In this document: positions 37,911 through 46,380 of the stretch, piece by piece
How positions within the stretch are numbered: position 1 is the first letter of the stretch
Layout: every line of letters begins with the position of its first letter
IMG/VR virus record: IMGVR_UViG_3300044643_002008
Coordinates: 1-64,000 of that record
From: a virus
Strand: one strand, 5' to 3'
Length of the DNA: 64,000 nt
Program-made: the position numbers and the translations under genes
Notes under the pieces: model-generated
Told to the model about the DNA's origin: nothing
What the model saw: the letters and a program-made list of their open reading frames with translations, nothing else
The model's database searches: none

Positions 37911-38230
37911 TACCCAAACACCTGACTTTCTACGATTGTACTAACAGAAGTATTAGGTAAAGTCTTTTTAGCCAAAACAACTATATGGTCATATCTTCCA
38001 TCTATGTATGAACACAAAACATTCTCTCCAACTACTGGGAATTGACAGTAAACGTCGCATGGCCCAAATTCAGAGACAGCGTTGAGCTTTGGTATTTTTA
38101 ATATTACCTGAGAGCCAACCACGCGAGTAACAGTGCCAACATACACTGATTCTGGATTGGACATCTTTGAAGAACCCTTTGTAGGGTTTGTGTACTCTGT
38201 TGTTCCCATTGAGGCGTTAAATATTGACAT
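37910..38230 (-). CDS. gpV/gp5 OB-fold-like baseplate spike protein
   Basis: The 106-residue protein has YVGTVTRVVGSQVILKIPKL and CDVYCQFPVVGENVLCSY, then DHIVVLAKK. This is the five-stranded OB-type start found at the N-terminus of T4 gp5 and P2 gpV. The C-terminal needle is absent or very short, so the protein may be a hub adaptor whose spike tip lies elsewhere. It lies directly after the gp27-like hub gene. Confidence 0.75.
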   Translation of the reverse strand: MSIFNASMGTTEYTNPTKGSSKMSNPESVYVGTVTRVVGSQVILKIPKLNAVSEFGPCDVYCQFPVVGENVLCSYIDGRYDHIVVLAKKTLPNTSVSTIVESQVFG

Positions 38231-38235
38231 AATAC

Positions 38236-39897
38236 CTACGGCGTATCTGTTTGTGTTGCTGGTTTTTCTGGTGTTCTAAACGAAATCTGTACCGGCTCAT
38301 TGGTGCCTTCAGAAAAGGACACTTCAGTTACTAAGTACCCTCCCTGGAACAAACTTGGCTTTGGACCAATAATAACAGTGTATCCAGGTCTGATTATGCA
38401 CCCATTTGGCTTAAAGACCTGTATTGAGCCGTCACCCTCGAGGGGGTCGTTTTCAGACTGCCTTACGGTCGGGTATTGGGCTACCTGAAATTTCTGCGCA
38501 TCATTGGGAAGGGTTTTACCAGGGTCAAAATACAAGCGAGAATATTTTTTTACCGGAAGGTTCTGAACATTCGATACATAGTATTTTTCTTGCTGAGCAC
38601 TCAAAGCAACTGAATAGGCATCAGCGTCTTTTGTGCTAGAAAATTTTCCTAAGTGTTGACCCGTTTTTTTATAGTGCCTTATTGCCTCACTATCGCTTAC
38701 GATTGCACCGCTGCCATTCTGTTGCTTAATTACTGTAGGTATTACGACTACCAACCTGCCTTCAGTGATACTGATTGAGCGAACTGTGCTTATTGAGCCA
38801 TCGTTGTTTTTAACAATAGGCCTGTTGCTCAAATCAATATTTCCTTTAACTACAAGACCTTTCGCTGATGCTAGCTGGGTAGTTTTCATAGCTTTTGAGT
38901 CTGTCCCAAATTTCCACATAAGCCATTTTTGTGAACCATAAACCATTGTTCCGTCCATGACATAGAGAACAAACTCGTCAGCATTTGCTGCAGACTGAAG
39001 AACAGACCAAACACTCTCGTCTTTATTATTTCCACTTCCCTTATTTATTGTCTGTGTTTTTCCGTTTTTTTGCGCAATAAAATTGAGGCCGTATTTTTTT
39101 GCAGCATTAAATGCGTACTCATATGCAGAGCTTCCAGACAAGTTTTCTGGTTTTTTGTCGCGTTTCATTTTCTGTACAGCAGCATTCCATGCCGTGACTG
39201 TGACCTGGGGAGAACCGGCAGGCCCTTGGCCAACCTCGACCACTCCAATTTCGTACATTTCACCTCTGTACATAATCTGGCGGCGATTCATAAAAAAGTT
39301 TTTTTCCATCATTTCGTAGTCTTTGTCTATGACGGTAAATTGAATTTGATTAGCTGCCTCTATTGAATAGCTAACTTCAAAAGATGTTATATATGGCCCG
39401 AATGCCCTTGTTTCGGAAGACCCAGCTCTTGCCTTGAGCGAGGCGTCAAAATAAGAGTCAACGTACGTTTTGTATTTTTTTGCGTTTTGCTCATTGTTAA
39501 ATTTTCCAAGATGCTTAGAATCGCGTTTATATTTTTTTACAGCGTCTTCCTGAGAAATTTTTTTAGCTACTTTTTTGTCTGTCGTAATTACAGAAGGAAG
39601 CACGACCCATAGATTTTGGTCTTTAACTATGTAGCACGAAGCTGAAGTCAACCCCTTATTGTAATTGTAAGAAATCGCAAGAGAACTAAGTACTTCTGTT
39701 GAGTCGACAGTTGGTTTTACGTTTCCAGAATTAAAAACATCCGGTAATGCGTATAGTCGTATTATTGAGCCAAAACCATACTGGTTAAAAGCTTCGTTTT
39801 TTCTTAAAGTTTCCGTATCGTAAATACTCGAATCCCCTTGAGCAAAAGAAAGCTCAAAGTCAAGAAAAAAATCATCAATAGAAACAGAATACGCCAT
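38236..39897 (-). CDS. Baseplate hub protein (gp27/gpD-like) with two inserted modules
   Basis: The 553-residue protein has hub-like beta segments (ITSFEVSYSIEAANQIQFTV about 170-190, GEMYEIGVVEVGQGP about 212-226, VTVTAWNAAVQKM, and a C-terminal GCIIRPGYTVIIG) as in gp27/late-control-D proteins. Into this fold are inserted two related modules: a short one (about 95-152) with LWVVLPSV, EDAVKKY and HLGKF, and a full one (about 352-441) with NIDLSNRPIVKN-DGSISTVRS, LVVVIPTV, EAIRHY and QHLGKF. The full module is familiar from virion proteins and lysozyme-like tail proteins. Its role is unknown. Confidence 0.75.
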   Translation of the reverse strand: MAYSVSIDDFFLDFELSFAQGDSSIYDTETLRKNEAFNQYGFGSIIRLYALPDVFNSGNVKPTVDSTEVLSSLAISYNYNKGLTSASCYIVKDQNLWVVLPSVITTDKKVAKKISQEDAVKKYKRDSKHLGKFNNEQNAKKYKTYVDSYFDASLKARAGSSETRAFGPYITSFEVSYSIEAANQIQFTVIDKDYEMMEKNFFMNRRQIMYRGEMYEIGVVEVGQGPAGSPQVTVTAWNAAVQKMKRDKKPENLSGSSAYEYAFNAAKKYGLNFIAQKNGKTQTINKGSGNNKDESVWSVLQSAANADEFVLYVMDGTMVYGSQKWLMWKFGTDSKAMKTTQLASAKGLVVKGNIDLSNRPIVKNNDGSISTVRSISITEGRLVVVIPTVIKQQNGSGAIVSDSEAIRHYKKTGQHLGKFSSTKDADAYSVALSAQQEKYYVSNVQNLPVKKYSRLYFDPGKTLPNDAQKFQVAQYPTVRQSENDPLEGDGSIQVFKPNGCIIRPGYTVIIGPKPSLFQGGYLVTEVSFSEGTNEPVQISFRTPEKPATQTDTP

Positions 39898-39900
39898 TTT

Positions 39901-40947
39901 TTAATCAACAACCTCAAAATCGGCTTCCCTGCCAGGATATCGATTTAACAGGGCCCTCTCTCTGGCATCTGTATTGTTTATAGACCTCTCATATCTGGCT
40001 TTAGCATCGGTCATGGTTGGAGTGATTTTACTAGCTCCTTGAAGTTTTATTGTGCCCTCGTTGCCATATAAAGTTTTGTACGGAAAAGTGCTTGTTCTCG
40101 AGTAGAGAACCCATTGATTTTTGCCTTTTACTTTAATCCAAGAATTTTTATAAACTTCCGTGCTGCTGGGCTCTGTAGTCCTAAGCCATCTATACGCAGT
40201 GATTGTTTGCGCTTCGAAGGCTGCCGCCCTTTCTCGTGCTTCACGCTCAGATTTTTCAGCAGGGGTCTCCGAGCTTCCGTCAGCTCCCCCGGTTCCAGTT
40301 CCGCTTCCGCCTCCCCTGTTTCTGCTAGACGTAGGTGTGTAGTTAAGTTTTGGAAACTTTGCAAATTTATTTTCTGTTGGCTGATACTCAAGAAGACCCA
40401 TAGAACACTGAGCAGCAACTATTTTTCCGTTTGTATTTACTCTGCTTGTTTTTACAGCGAACTCAGCTATGTACCAAAATCCATTTGTTAAAAACGTGTC
40501 AAAGTTTTCAAAATAAACAGGCTCTCCGGTGTTTGCAAACCACTCAAGAGTTACGAGCTGTTGTTCGACGTTTGTACTTAAACCATCAAACTGCTCTGCA
40601 ACAAGAAATTCAAATACCGCTTTGTAATTTTTGCTGCCTCTTATATCGATGAGCGGTGCAAGCAAAGGGCGAGGTATTTCTTGAATATCAAGACCCATGC
40701 CTTCATATGCTATTTGTGTTGGCGGAAATGTAAATTCATAAAAATTAGCAGTGTTTACTTTTTGAATCATTTTTCTTGTTGCAGCTGTTTGTCCTACAGA
40801 AATGTTTGCAGTTACATAATCATAAGGACTTGGGTTTGCTAAAGTCGGAACTCTTGTTCTAATAATTACTCTTGAGGTGCTAGGGGTTGTTTTCCTAGTG
40901 ATACTCGTTATTGATTCCGGTGTATATCTTCCGTTTACTAGTGCCAT
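39901..40947 (-). CDS. Tail tube-proximal/baseplate adaptor protein
   Basis: The 348-residue protein lies between the tape measure gene and the hub gene, the place of the tube-initiator or LysM-type adaptor in contractile tails. The N-terminal 200 residues are beta-rich (FYEFTFPPTQIAYEGMGL, PRPLLAPLIDIRG, YKAVFEFLVAEQ). A Gly/Ser-rich linker follows and then a separate C-terminal domain of about 120 residues. The stop shares a base with the tape measure start (40947). No specific family is claimed. Confidence 0.65.
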   Translation of the reverse strand: MALVNGRYTPESITSITRKTTPSTSRVIIRTRVPTLANPSPYDYVTANISVGQTAATRKMIQKVNTANFYEFTFPPTQIAYEGMGLDIQEIPRPLLAPLIDIRGSKNYKAVFEFLVAEQFDGLSTNVEQQLVTLEWFANTGEPVYFENFDTFLTNGFWYIAEFAVKTSRVNTNGKIVAAQCSMGLLEYQPTENKFAKFPKLNYTPTSSRNRGGGSGTGTGGADGSSETPAEKSEREARERAAAFEAQTITAYRWLRTTEPSSTEVYKNSWIKVKGKNQWVLYSRTSTFPYKTLYGNEGTIKLQGASKITPTMTDAKARYERSINNTDARERALLNRYPGREADFEVVD

Positions 40948-43900
40948 TATCTTCTCTCCCTCCAGTTTCTTTGAGCTTTTGATATCTCGTTCATAACGAC
41001 TCTTGCTATTTCTTGCTCGCTTTGGCCTTCTGATGCGTACACGTTTATTGTTACAGCTCCGCCGCTTGGTTGCTGATTAGCAGTCGGTGCAACTTGGCCT
41101 ATTCTAGAAGTTCCAGAGTCTCCGACTGGCGAAGAAGGAGGCACAACATGTAGATGCCTTGAACCGCCCCCACCGTGAAATTCTGCAAAACCTCCGGCTT
41201 TATTGATTGTTGTTGCATATTGACCCAAGTTCTGGCCAGTTAAGTCATACGCATTTCCTGTTACGTGGTCAGAGCTAGGCGAGCCAAGTCCGTAGTTTCT
41301 CCATGCTGAAGTAACCGTGCGTTTGCCAGTCATTGTTGAATCAAAATAATTGTGTCGTGACATAGTACGACCAAGACGAGAAGACACGGTATCCCCAACA
41401 GCCGAAGCACGAGGAGAGGACGTGTCCTTCGGGTCCCACCATGTTGGTTTTTCGTTCCACCATTTTGGAGCCTGGTCAAAACCGGTGCCAATCGCGGCAA
41501 CAATGTCTGTCTTAAGCTTTTCCTGCTGTGTTGTTAGCTGGTCGGTAATTGTCCCCGCTGTGCTTTCTTTCAAACCACCAAGGGCAGAAATATCAACACC
41601 CATTCCAATAAGGTTTGCTGAAATTTCTTGCGAGTTACTGCCAAGGCCACTTCCGCTTTGCAAAAATGCTTCAATCTTTCTTGCATTTGCCTGGACAGCT
41701 GGGTCTGTCGATTTATACATTGTCTCAAGCTGGGACTGTATTCCGGCAAAACCTTCTGCACCTTTAGTAAACTCAAATCCACCCTGGTTCATTAACTGTG
41801 TCAGGGCTTGTGTTCTGTTTTGAGCAAGATTTGATGCCTGTGCATTAATTAGCTGGTCGTATTGAGGACCAGCATTTGCAATAAAATCTGCACGACCAAC
41901 GTTAGCTAAGTGTCCACCGGCTTGAAACTGAGTACCTCCTTCGCCATACATCCCCTGCAAGGTATACATCTGCGATAAAGGGTCTTCAGGGTTTGTGTTG
42001 GCCAGGTATTCAGAAGTTTTTTGAAGAAGCCCAATGTAGTCGTCTCTTGAGCCAGTACCAGCAGATGCAATACCTTGACCGGCTGCATTCATTGCGCTAG
42101 TTAGTTTTTCCGTTTCAAACATATCATCGAAAACACGGTTAGCCCTAAGAAGGGCGTCTGTTCCAGAGGCTGCCAGACCCTCCACCGTAAGGTCCATTTG
42201 CTGACCAAGTCCGCTAATAGCATCTGTCAATTTAAGCGTTGGCTCATAAAGGTTTACACCCATGCTTTGAGCTAGCTCCATTATCTCTTTTCTAGATTTG
42301 CCAGTAGAACCTTGTAGGCCATTCATCAGATTCTCAAAAGAACCAGACAGAGACTTTGTAACAACATCGGTATCTGTAGCGATTGTTTGAAGTTCGTCGC
42401 CAAATGTCCCCTTGTGCTGTCTTGCTCTCTGTGCCTGGGTGTTTGTAATTGTTCCTTTTCTCTCCAGGTCGGTTATGTAGGAATCTTGCTCTGATGCAGA
42501 CATGGATTTAAATCTTGACGCCCTGGTAAGCATTGCTCCAGCAACGCCTTTTGCTCCAGTTGTATCTCCAGTAATAAACTTAGATACAACGTCACCAAGG
42601 CTTTTGGCAGAAACTGATTTTGCTGCTTCTTTTGCAACATTTTTTTCAGCTTTTTTACCGCCAAAGAATCCAACGATTCCGCCAACAACCGTTCCAACGA
42701 GAGCTCCAACAGCGGTTCCGATTACTGGGACAAACGAGCCAACAGCAGCACCAAGGGCAGCACCAGAGGCCATACCTGTCAACGCTCCACCGCCTGCAGT
42801 TCTTGCTCCTGTACCTTTTGCAAGGTTTACAAGAGTTCCTGCACCCATCGCTCCAAGACCGAGCATTGGGTTTACAGCCATCAGGCCTGCACCCATATTT
42901 ATGGCTCCGGCGTTTTCCTTCATGAAAGAAGGGGCCATGCCCGAGTTGGTGAGAGCTGAAATAGCCATACCACCAACCATGCCCCCCATTCCAAATCCAC
43001 CTTTAAACCCTGCTTTTGCTCTTGCTATTTTTGCTTTTCTGCCGGTTAATTGGTTTGGGTTTGCTACATATCCACCCTTTGTTACATACGAACCAAGATT
43101 TTGGTCATATACGGCTCCAGGAGTTCCGGCCGCAACCCTATTTACCTTTTGGTCGTCGTATATGTTTTGATTGTGGAAATCCCACTCTGCTTTTGCTATT
43201 CTTCGAGATTCCGATGGGTTGAACTGTGAGCCAACGAAACTTGCAGCGCTCAGGAGCTTCGAGTTTCTTCCGCCGCGGAAAATTCTTCCGCCTAGCCGCC
43301 CTCCGCTTATTCTTGTTCTAGTGGCATCAACGTTTCTTCTTCCCGCAGATATTGGGTTTCCATTAGCGTCCAGCATTGCTTGCCCGGTAGTGGGGTCAAA
43401 ATCGTAAAGACCTTGCCCTGCATACATCGGTAGCCCCATCATCGACATGGCGGCATTACCCATGTGCTGATACTTGTTTTGAGCTTTGCCGCCGCCCATT
43501 CTGGCAGCTCTTTGAGCGCTTCTTCTTCCCTTAAAGGCGCCGTATCCTGCAATACCCATAAGCATTTCGCCACCAAAAGGTATTCTCGCAATTAGCTCAA
43601 CAACTTTTGTTACAGCGCTAATAATTTTGCTTACAACGTCAAGTATTTGATTTATCGTAGGAAGCGCGGCAACAAATGCTTCTTTAAACTTTTGAGCGAA
43701 AAGCATGAGCTGGTCGACGACCTTGCCCAAACCTTCACCAAAACCTATAAAGTCATCTTTATTTTCGACAGCAAGTTGAGCAAAAGCTTTTACGTTTTCG
43801 CCAATACCTTTAAACAATTCCTTAAGAGGTATTCCAAACATATCAATAACAATTGACCCACCTTCTCTTAGTTCGTTAAGGGTGTCTTTTGTTGACTGAA

Positions 43901-45140
43901 ATATACTTTTAAACTGGAGCCACCAGCCCTTTATCTGTCCAAGCATTCCTTCTGACTGAGGCAAATACTTGTCAAAAAGCTTTACGGTAAAGTCTGTAAT
44001 TTTCTCAACCGCCTTAACGATTGTCGGAAGGAAACTGCCCTCTCCAAACTTTGTTATTCCGGGGGCTATTCTTTGTATGCCGTTTCTTACAATGTTGAAT
44101 ATTTCAGCTAATGCTTTTTTTGCTGGCGCTAGGAGTGGTGTTCCGATATCCCCAAACAGGCCTACGAGAAGTGTCTTGTACTTCTTGAACAGCCCAACAA
44201 GTGTTCCTTCAACTGCGTCTGCAGCACCAGTAACACCTCCAGCTTTTGACATGTCGCCAGAAAGTATCGAGCTGAAGATTTCGTTTACTCCGCCACCGCT
44301 CTTCTTGATTTTCTTAAAAGCTTTTTCAAATTCTGGCCCGATAGCCTTAGCTGCTGCACTTACTTTGGCGGTAACTTTTCCTTCTTTTTGAAGAAGGCCT
44401 ACAAACTCACCTATTCCTGCAAGGTTTTTACCGGGGTCGCCACCTATTGCTGCAAAGTCTCTCAGGGCTCTAATTACCTGCTGTGACTTGCCGGTAAACT
44501 GACTGTTTTTACTTACTGCAGCAAACGCGGCATTGAGGTTTTCTACACCAAATACGGCAAGTTCAGTGTCGTTTGTAAGGTTTCTTAGTTGCGCCATGCT
44601 GTGGTTCATTGCGGAACCAAATAAGGGTGTTGCTTTTTGAGTGTGAGCAAACTGAGCTGCCGTATACTCTCTCTGCGCTGCTGCGGCTATAGCGAGGGCA
44701 GCTCCGACGGCAGCAGCGGCAGCAGCAACTCCACCCATCGACCATTTATATGCCTTCATTATTGCATTGCCAATAGTAAAAGCAGCATTGACTAGCATTA
44801 GTGAGCCAGCGGTTACGGCAAACTCTATGCCAAGACCGATAACCGCAAACATCAATACTCTTGCGACTTTGGCAAATTGTGAAAAGCCCCTAGTCCCTTT
44901 GCTCATGTACTGCTGAAGAACTTGCTGTTTTTGACCCAGGTTCGTTGTTGCTGCTGCGTTTTGTCTTAGCTGTTTAGTGGATGCAGACATTGAGCCACTA
45001 AGTTGTGTAAAGCCTTTTGACGTCCTGTTGACTCTTTTTTCCAGAGCCTTGGACTGAGCGCCAAGTGTCGCCATCTTTGCAGACAGCTTTTCAAAGCCCT
45101 GTCCGGCAACCCTGACAACTACGTTTTCAACTTCTGCCAT
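40947..45140 (-). CDS. Tail tape measure protein with C-terminal M15-type peptidase domain
   Basis: The 1397-residue protein has a charged coiled N-terminus, several hydrophobic stretches (about 95-160 and 710-790, Gly/Ala-rich, which insert in the host membrane in known tape measures), and long helical repeats with Ala/Gln. Residues about 1260-1334 hold SSDHVTGNAYD and SRHLHVV, the His/Asp ligands of M15 D-Ala-D-Ala peptidases, indicating a wall-cutting domain used at DNA entry. The size fits a tail of moderate length. It overlaps the next gene by one base. Confidence 0.85.
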   Translation of the reverse strand: MAEVENVVVRVAGQGFEKLSAKMATLGAQSKALEKRVNRTSKGFTQLSGSMSASTKQLRQNAAATTNLGQKQQVLQQYMSKGTRGFSQFAKVARVLMFAVIGLGIEFAVTAGSLMLVNAAFTIGNAIMKAYKWSMGGVAAAAAAVGAALAIAAAAQREYTAAQFAHTQKATPLFGSAMNHSMAQLRNLTNDTELAVFGVENLNAAFAAVSKNSQFTGKSQQVIRALRDFAAIGGDPGKNLAGIGEFVGLLQKEGKVTAKVSAAAKAIGPEFEKAFKKIKKSGGGVNEIFSSILSGDMSKAGGVTGAADAVEGTLVGLFKKYKTLLVGLFGDIGTPLLAPAKKALAEIFNIVRNGIQRIAPGITKFGEGSFLPTIVKAVEKITDFTVKLFDKYLPQSEGMLGQIKGWWLQFKSIFQSTKDTLNELREGGSIVIDMFGIPLKELFKGIGENVKAFAQLAVENKDDFIGFGEGLGKVVDQLMLFAQKFKEAFVAALPTINQILDVVSKIISAVTKVVELIARIPFGGEMLMGIAGYGAFKGRRSAQRAARMGGGKAQNKYQHMGNAAMSMMGLPMYAGQGLYDFDPTTGQAMLDANGNPISAGRRNVDATRTRISGGRLGGRIFRGGRNSKLLSAASFVGSQFNPSESRRIAKAEWDFHNQNIYDDQKVNRVAAGTPGAVYDQNLGSYVTKGGYVANPNQLTGRKAKIARAKAGFKGGFGMGGMVGGMAISALTNSGMAPSFMKENAGAINMGAGLMAVNPMLGLGAMGAGTLVNLAKGTGARTAGGGALTGMASGAALGAAVGSFVPVIGTAVGALVGTVVGGIVGFFGGKKAEKNVAKEAAKSVSAKSLGDVVSKFITGDTTGAKGVAGAMLTRASRFKSMSASEQDSYITDLERKGTITNTQAQRARQHKGTFGDELQTIATDTDVVTKSLSGSFENLMNGLQGSTGKSRKEIMELAQSMGVNLYEPTLKLTDAISGLGQQMDLTVEGLAASGTDALLRANRVFDDMFETEKLTSAMNAAGQGIASAGTGSRDDYIGLLQKTSEYLANTNPEDPLSQMYTLQGMYGEGGTQFQAGGHLANVGRADFIANAGPQYDQLINAQASNLAQNRTQALTQLMNQGGFEFTKGAEGFAGIQSQLETMYKSTDPAVQANARKIEAFLQSGSGLGSNSQEISANLIGMGVDISALGGLKESTAGTITDQLTTQQEKLKTDIVAAIGTGFDQAPKWWNEKPTWWDPKDTSSPRASAVGDTVSSRLGRTMSRHNYFDSTMTGKRTVTSAWRNYGLGSPSSDHVTGNAYDLTGQNLGQYATTINKAGGFAEFHGGGGSRHLHVVPPSSPVGDSGTSRIGQVAPTANQQPSGGAVTINVYASEGQSEQEIARVVMNEISKAQRNWRERR

Positions 45141-45155
45141 ACGACATCCTATTTA

Positions 45156-45353
45156 CTAAGTCGCAGCATTCTGCTCTTCGTTGTCGGCCTCAATAACTTT
45201 AGCACATGCGTGCCTAATTAGCCATTCTTCTTCAGAACAACGCAGTATTTCTACGGGGTCAGTGCCAAAGGCTTTTCCCATTCTCGCCGCGGAAATAATC
45301 CGCGAGTCCTTAACTAATTCGTCAAGGACTATTTCGTAGGGTTTTCCTTTTCC
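45156..45353 (-). CDS. Tail assembly chaperone, -1 frameshift extension
   Basis: A second open frame of 65 codons (TAG at 45156-45158) follows the chaperone gene in the -1 frame and has no start of its own. It encodes a helical segment with DPVEILRCSEEEWLIRH, and continues the helix expected of tail assembly chaperone fusion proteins. The junction lies at two GGAAAA heptamers (45341-45353). A fused protein of about 226 residues would be made in a fixed low ratio and help the tape measure guide tube assembly. Confidence 0.75.
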   Translation of the reverse strand, partial: GKGKPYEIVLDELVKDSRIISAARMGKAFGTDPVEILRCSEEEWLIRHACAKVIEADNEEQNAAT

Positions 45354-45835
45354 GCCTCAATCGTGTCCCCATATCCAGCCGAGTCAATAATCGCAAGAGC
45401 GGCAGACTCGAGGTGTGGGTCGAGACCAAAGAATGTCTGAACGCAGTCAGGAATGGCTCGAGTTGCGCCCGTCATTGAAAGTACAGATGGTGAGGCAAAG
45501 CCAAGAGGCTTACCAGATTCGAAAACTTCCTGATTATTAAAATAGATGCCACGAGTGGTTTGTCCAATAACGGTACAGGCAAACTTGACCGCATCAAGAC
45601 CGTTCTTTGACTCTGAACCACAGCTTCGCTGCCATGCGCGGAGTTGGTTTTGGGAGATGTTTGGGCTAACAAGAAGCTTTACACCTGGGCGTTCAGGAAC
45701 ATCAATAAAGATTTCCGGACGAGATACCTTTTTAGATATAACGTCTTTTAGTTGGTCAAGAATGGTTTCCTCACTAGCGTCAAGGACACTTGTTGAGTTT
45801 TCTTCTTCTGGGATGAAATACAGTTCGTCTGTCAT
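45329..45835 (-). CDS. Tail assembly chaperone
   Basis: The 168-residue protein has an acidic N-terminus, then FIDVPERPGVKLLVSPNISQNQLRAW and IIDSAGYGDTIEAE near the end. It lies between the tube and tape measure genes where this protein is always found, and its last codons form tandem slippery sites. The final ten residues (AEKENPTK) are translated through the same DNA as the -1 frame. This placement and the frameshift support the call more than sequence resemblance does. Confidence 0.8.
   Translation of the reverse strand: MTDELYFIPEEENSTSVLDASEETILDQLKDVISKKVSRPEIFIDVPERPGVKLLVSPNISQNQLRAWQRSCGSESKNGLDAVKFACTVIGQTTRGIYFNNQEVFESGKPLGFASPSVLSMTGATRAIPDCVQTFFGLDPHLESAALAIIDSAGYGDTIEAEKENPTK
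45341..45353 (-). other. Programmed -1 frameshift site
   Basis: Reading in the chaperone frame, the minus strand shows two consecutive heptamers, G_GAA_AAG (45353-45347) and G_GAA_AAC (45347-45341). Each allows both tRNAs to slip back one base and keep good pairing. Slippage at either one leads into the extension frame, and the zero frame stops 10 bases later at 45329-45331. Confidence 0.7.
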
Positions 45836-45882
45836 GGAGTGAACACTATCACGACATATCTGCTATGCAGTGAACGTATTAA

Positions 45883-46368
45883 CTATCGACCAGGAGTTGC
45901 GGTGCTTCCCTGAGAAGGTACACCGGATATTGCAAACGTAAGTGCGTACGTTGCTGGGGCACCTGAAGAAGAGTCACCTTCTGGCTCGGTTACACCAACA
46001 AGCAAAGCCTTTGAATAAATGCGCTCGGACTGGAAGTTAGCTATGTCGCAATCAGCATCGTAGATTTTGATTGTGTAGTAGGCACGGCCTACAACTTGAC
46101 GAGCCTCGTGCAGCTTCACTCTCTCAGCGTCTGAGTAGTGCTTCGTAACGGTGATGTCGCCAACTTCTGCTGGGGCACAAAGCGTTTCAGGGAAAGCCTG
46201 TCCGCCAAGGTAGATTTTTTCTACCGACGCGGTTATTTCTCCACCTGAAACCTGGGCAAAGAAGAGTCCAGCTTCAGTGTTGCTACCAATAGCTGGTCCT
46301 GCTGTACCAGCACTGGAGTCTGGCGTTATTTCGGCCAATACCTGGCGCTGTGAAATTCTTTTTGTCAT
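45883..46368 (-). CDS. Tail tube protein
   Basis: The 161-residue protein lies directly after the sheath gene and before the chaperones, the standard place for the tube subunit of a contractile tail. It is beta-rich, with GGEITASVEKIYLGG, GDITVTKHYSDAER and YTIKIYDADCD as strands and ASTYALTFAISGV near the end, and of typical length. No signal or enzyme motif appears. Confidence 0.78.
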   Translation of the reverse strand: MTKRISQRQVLAEITPDSSAGTAGPAIGSNTEAGLFFAQVSGGEITASVEKIYLGGQAFPETLCAPAEVGDITVTKHYSDAERVKLHEARQVVGRAYYTIKIYDADCDIANFQSERIYSKALLVGVTEPEGDSSSGAPATYALTFAISGVPSQGSTATPGR

Positions 46369-46380
46369 TTTTTACCTCAA

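Noticed and set aside
42502-43170. Plus-strand Pro/Ala-rich frame
   Set aside because: Antisense to the Gly/Ala-rich hydrophobic region of the tape measure protein; no own signals.
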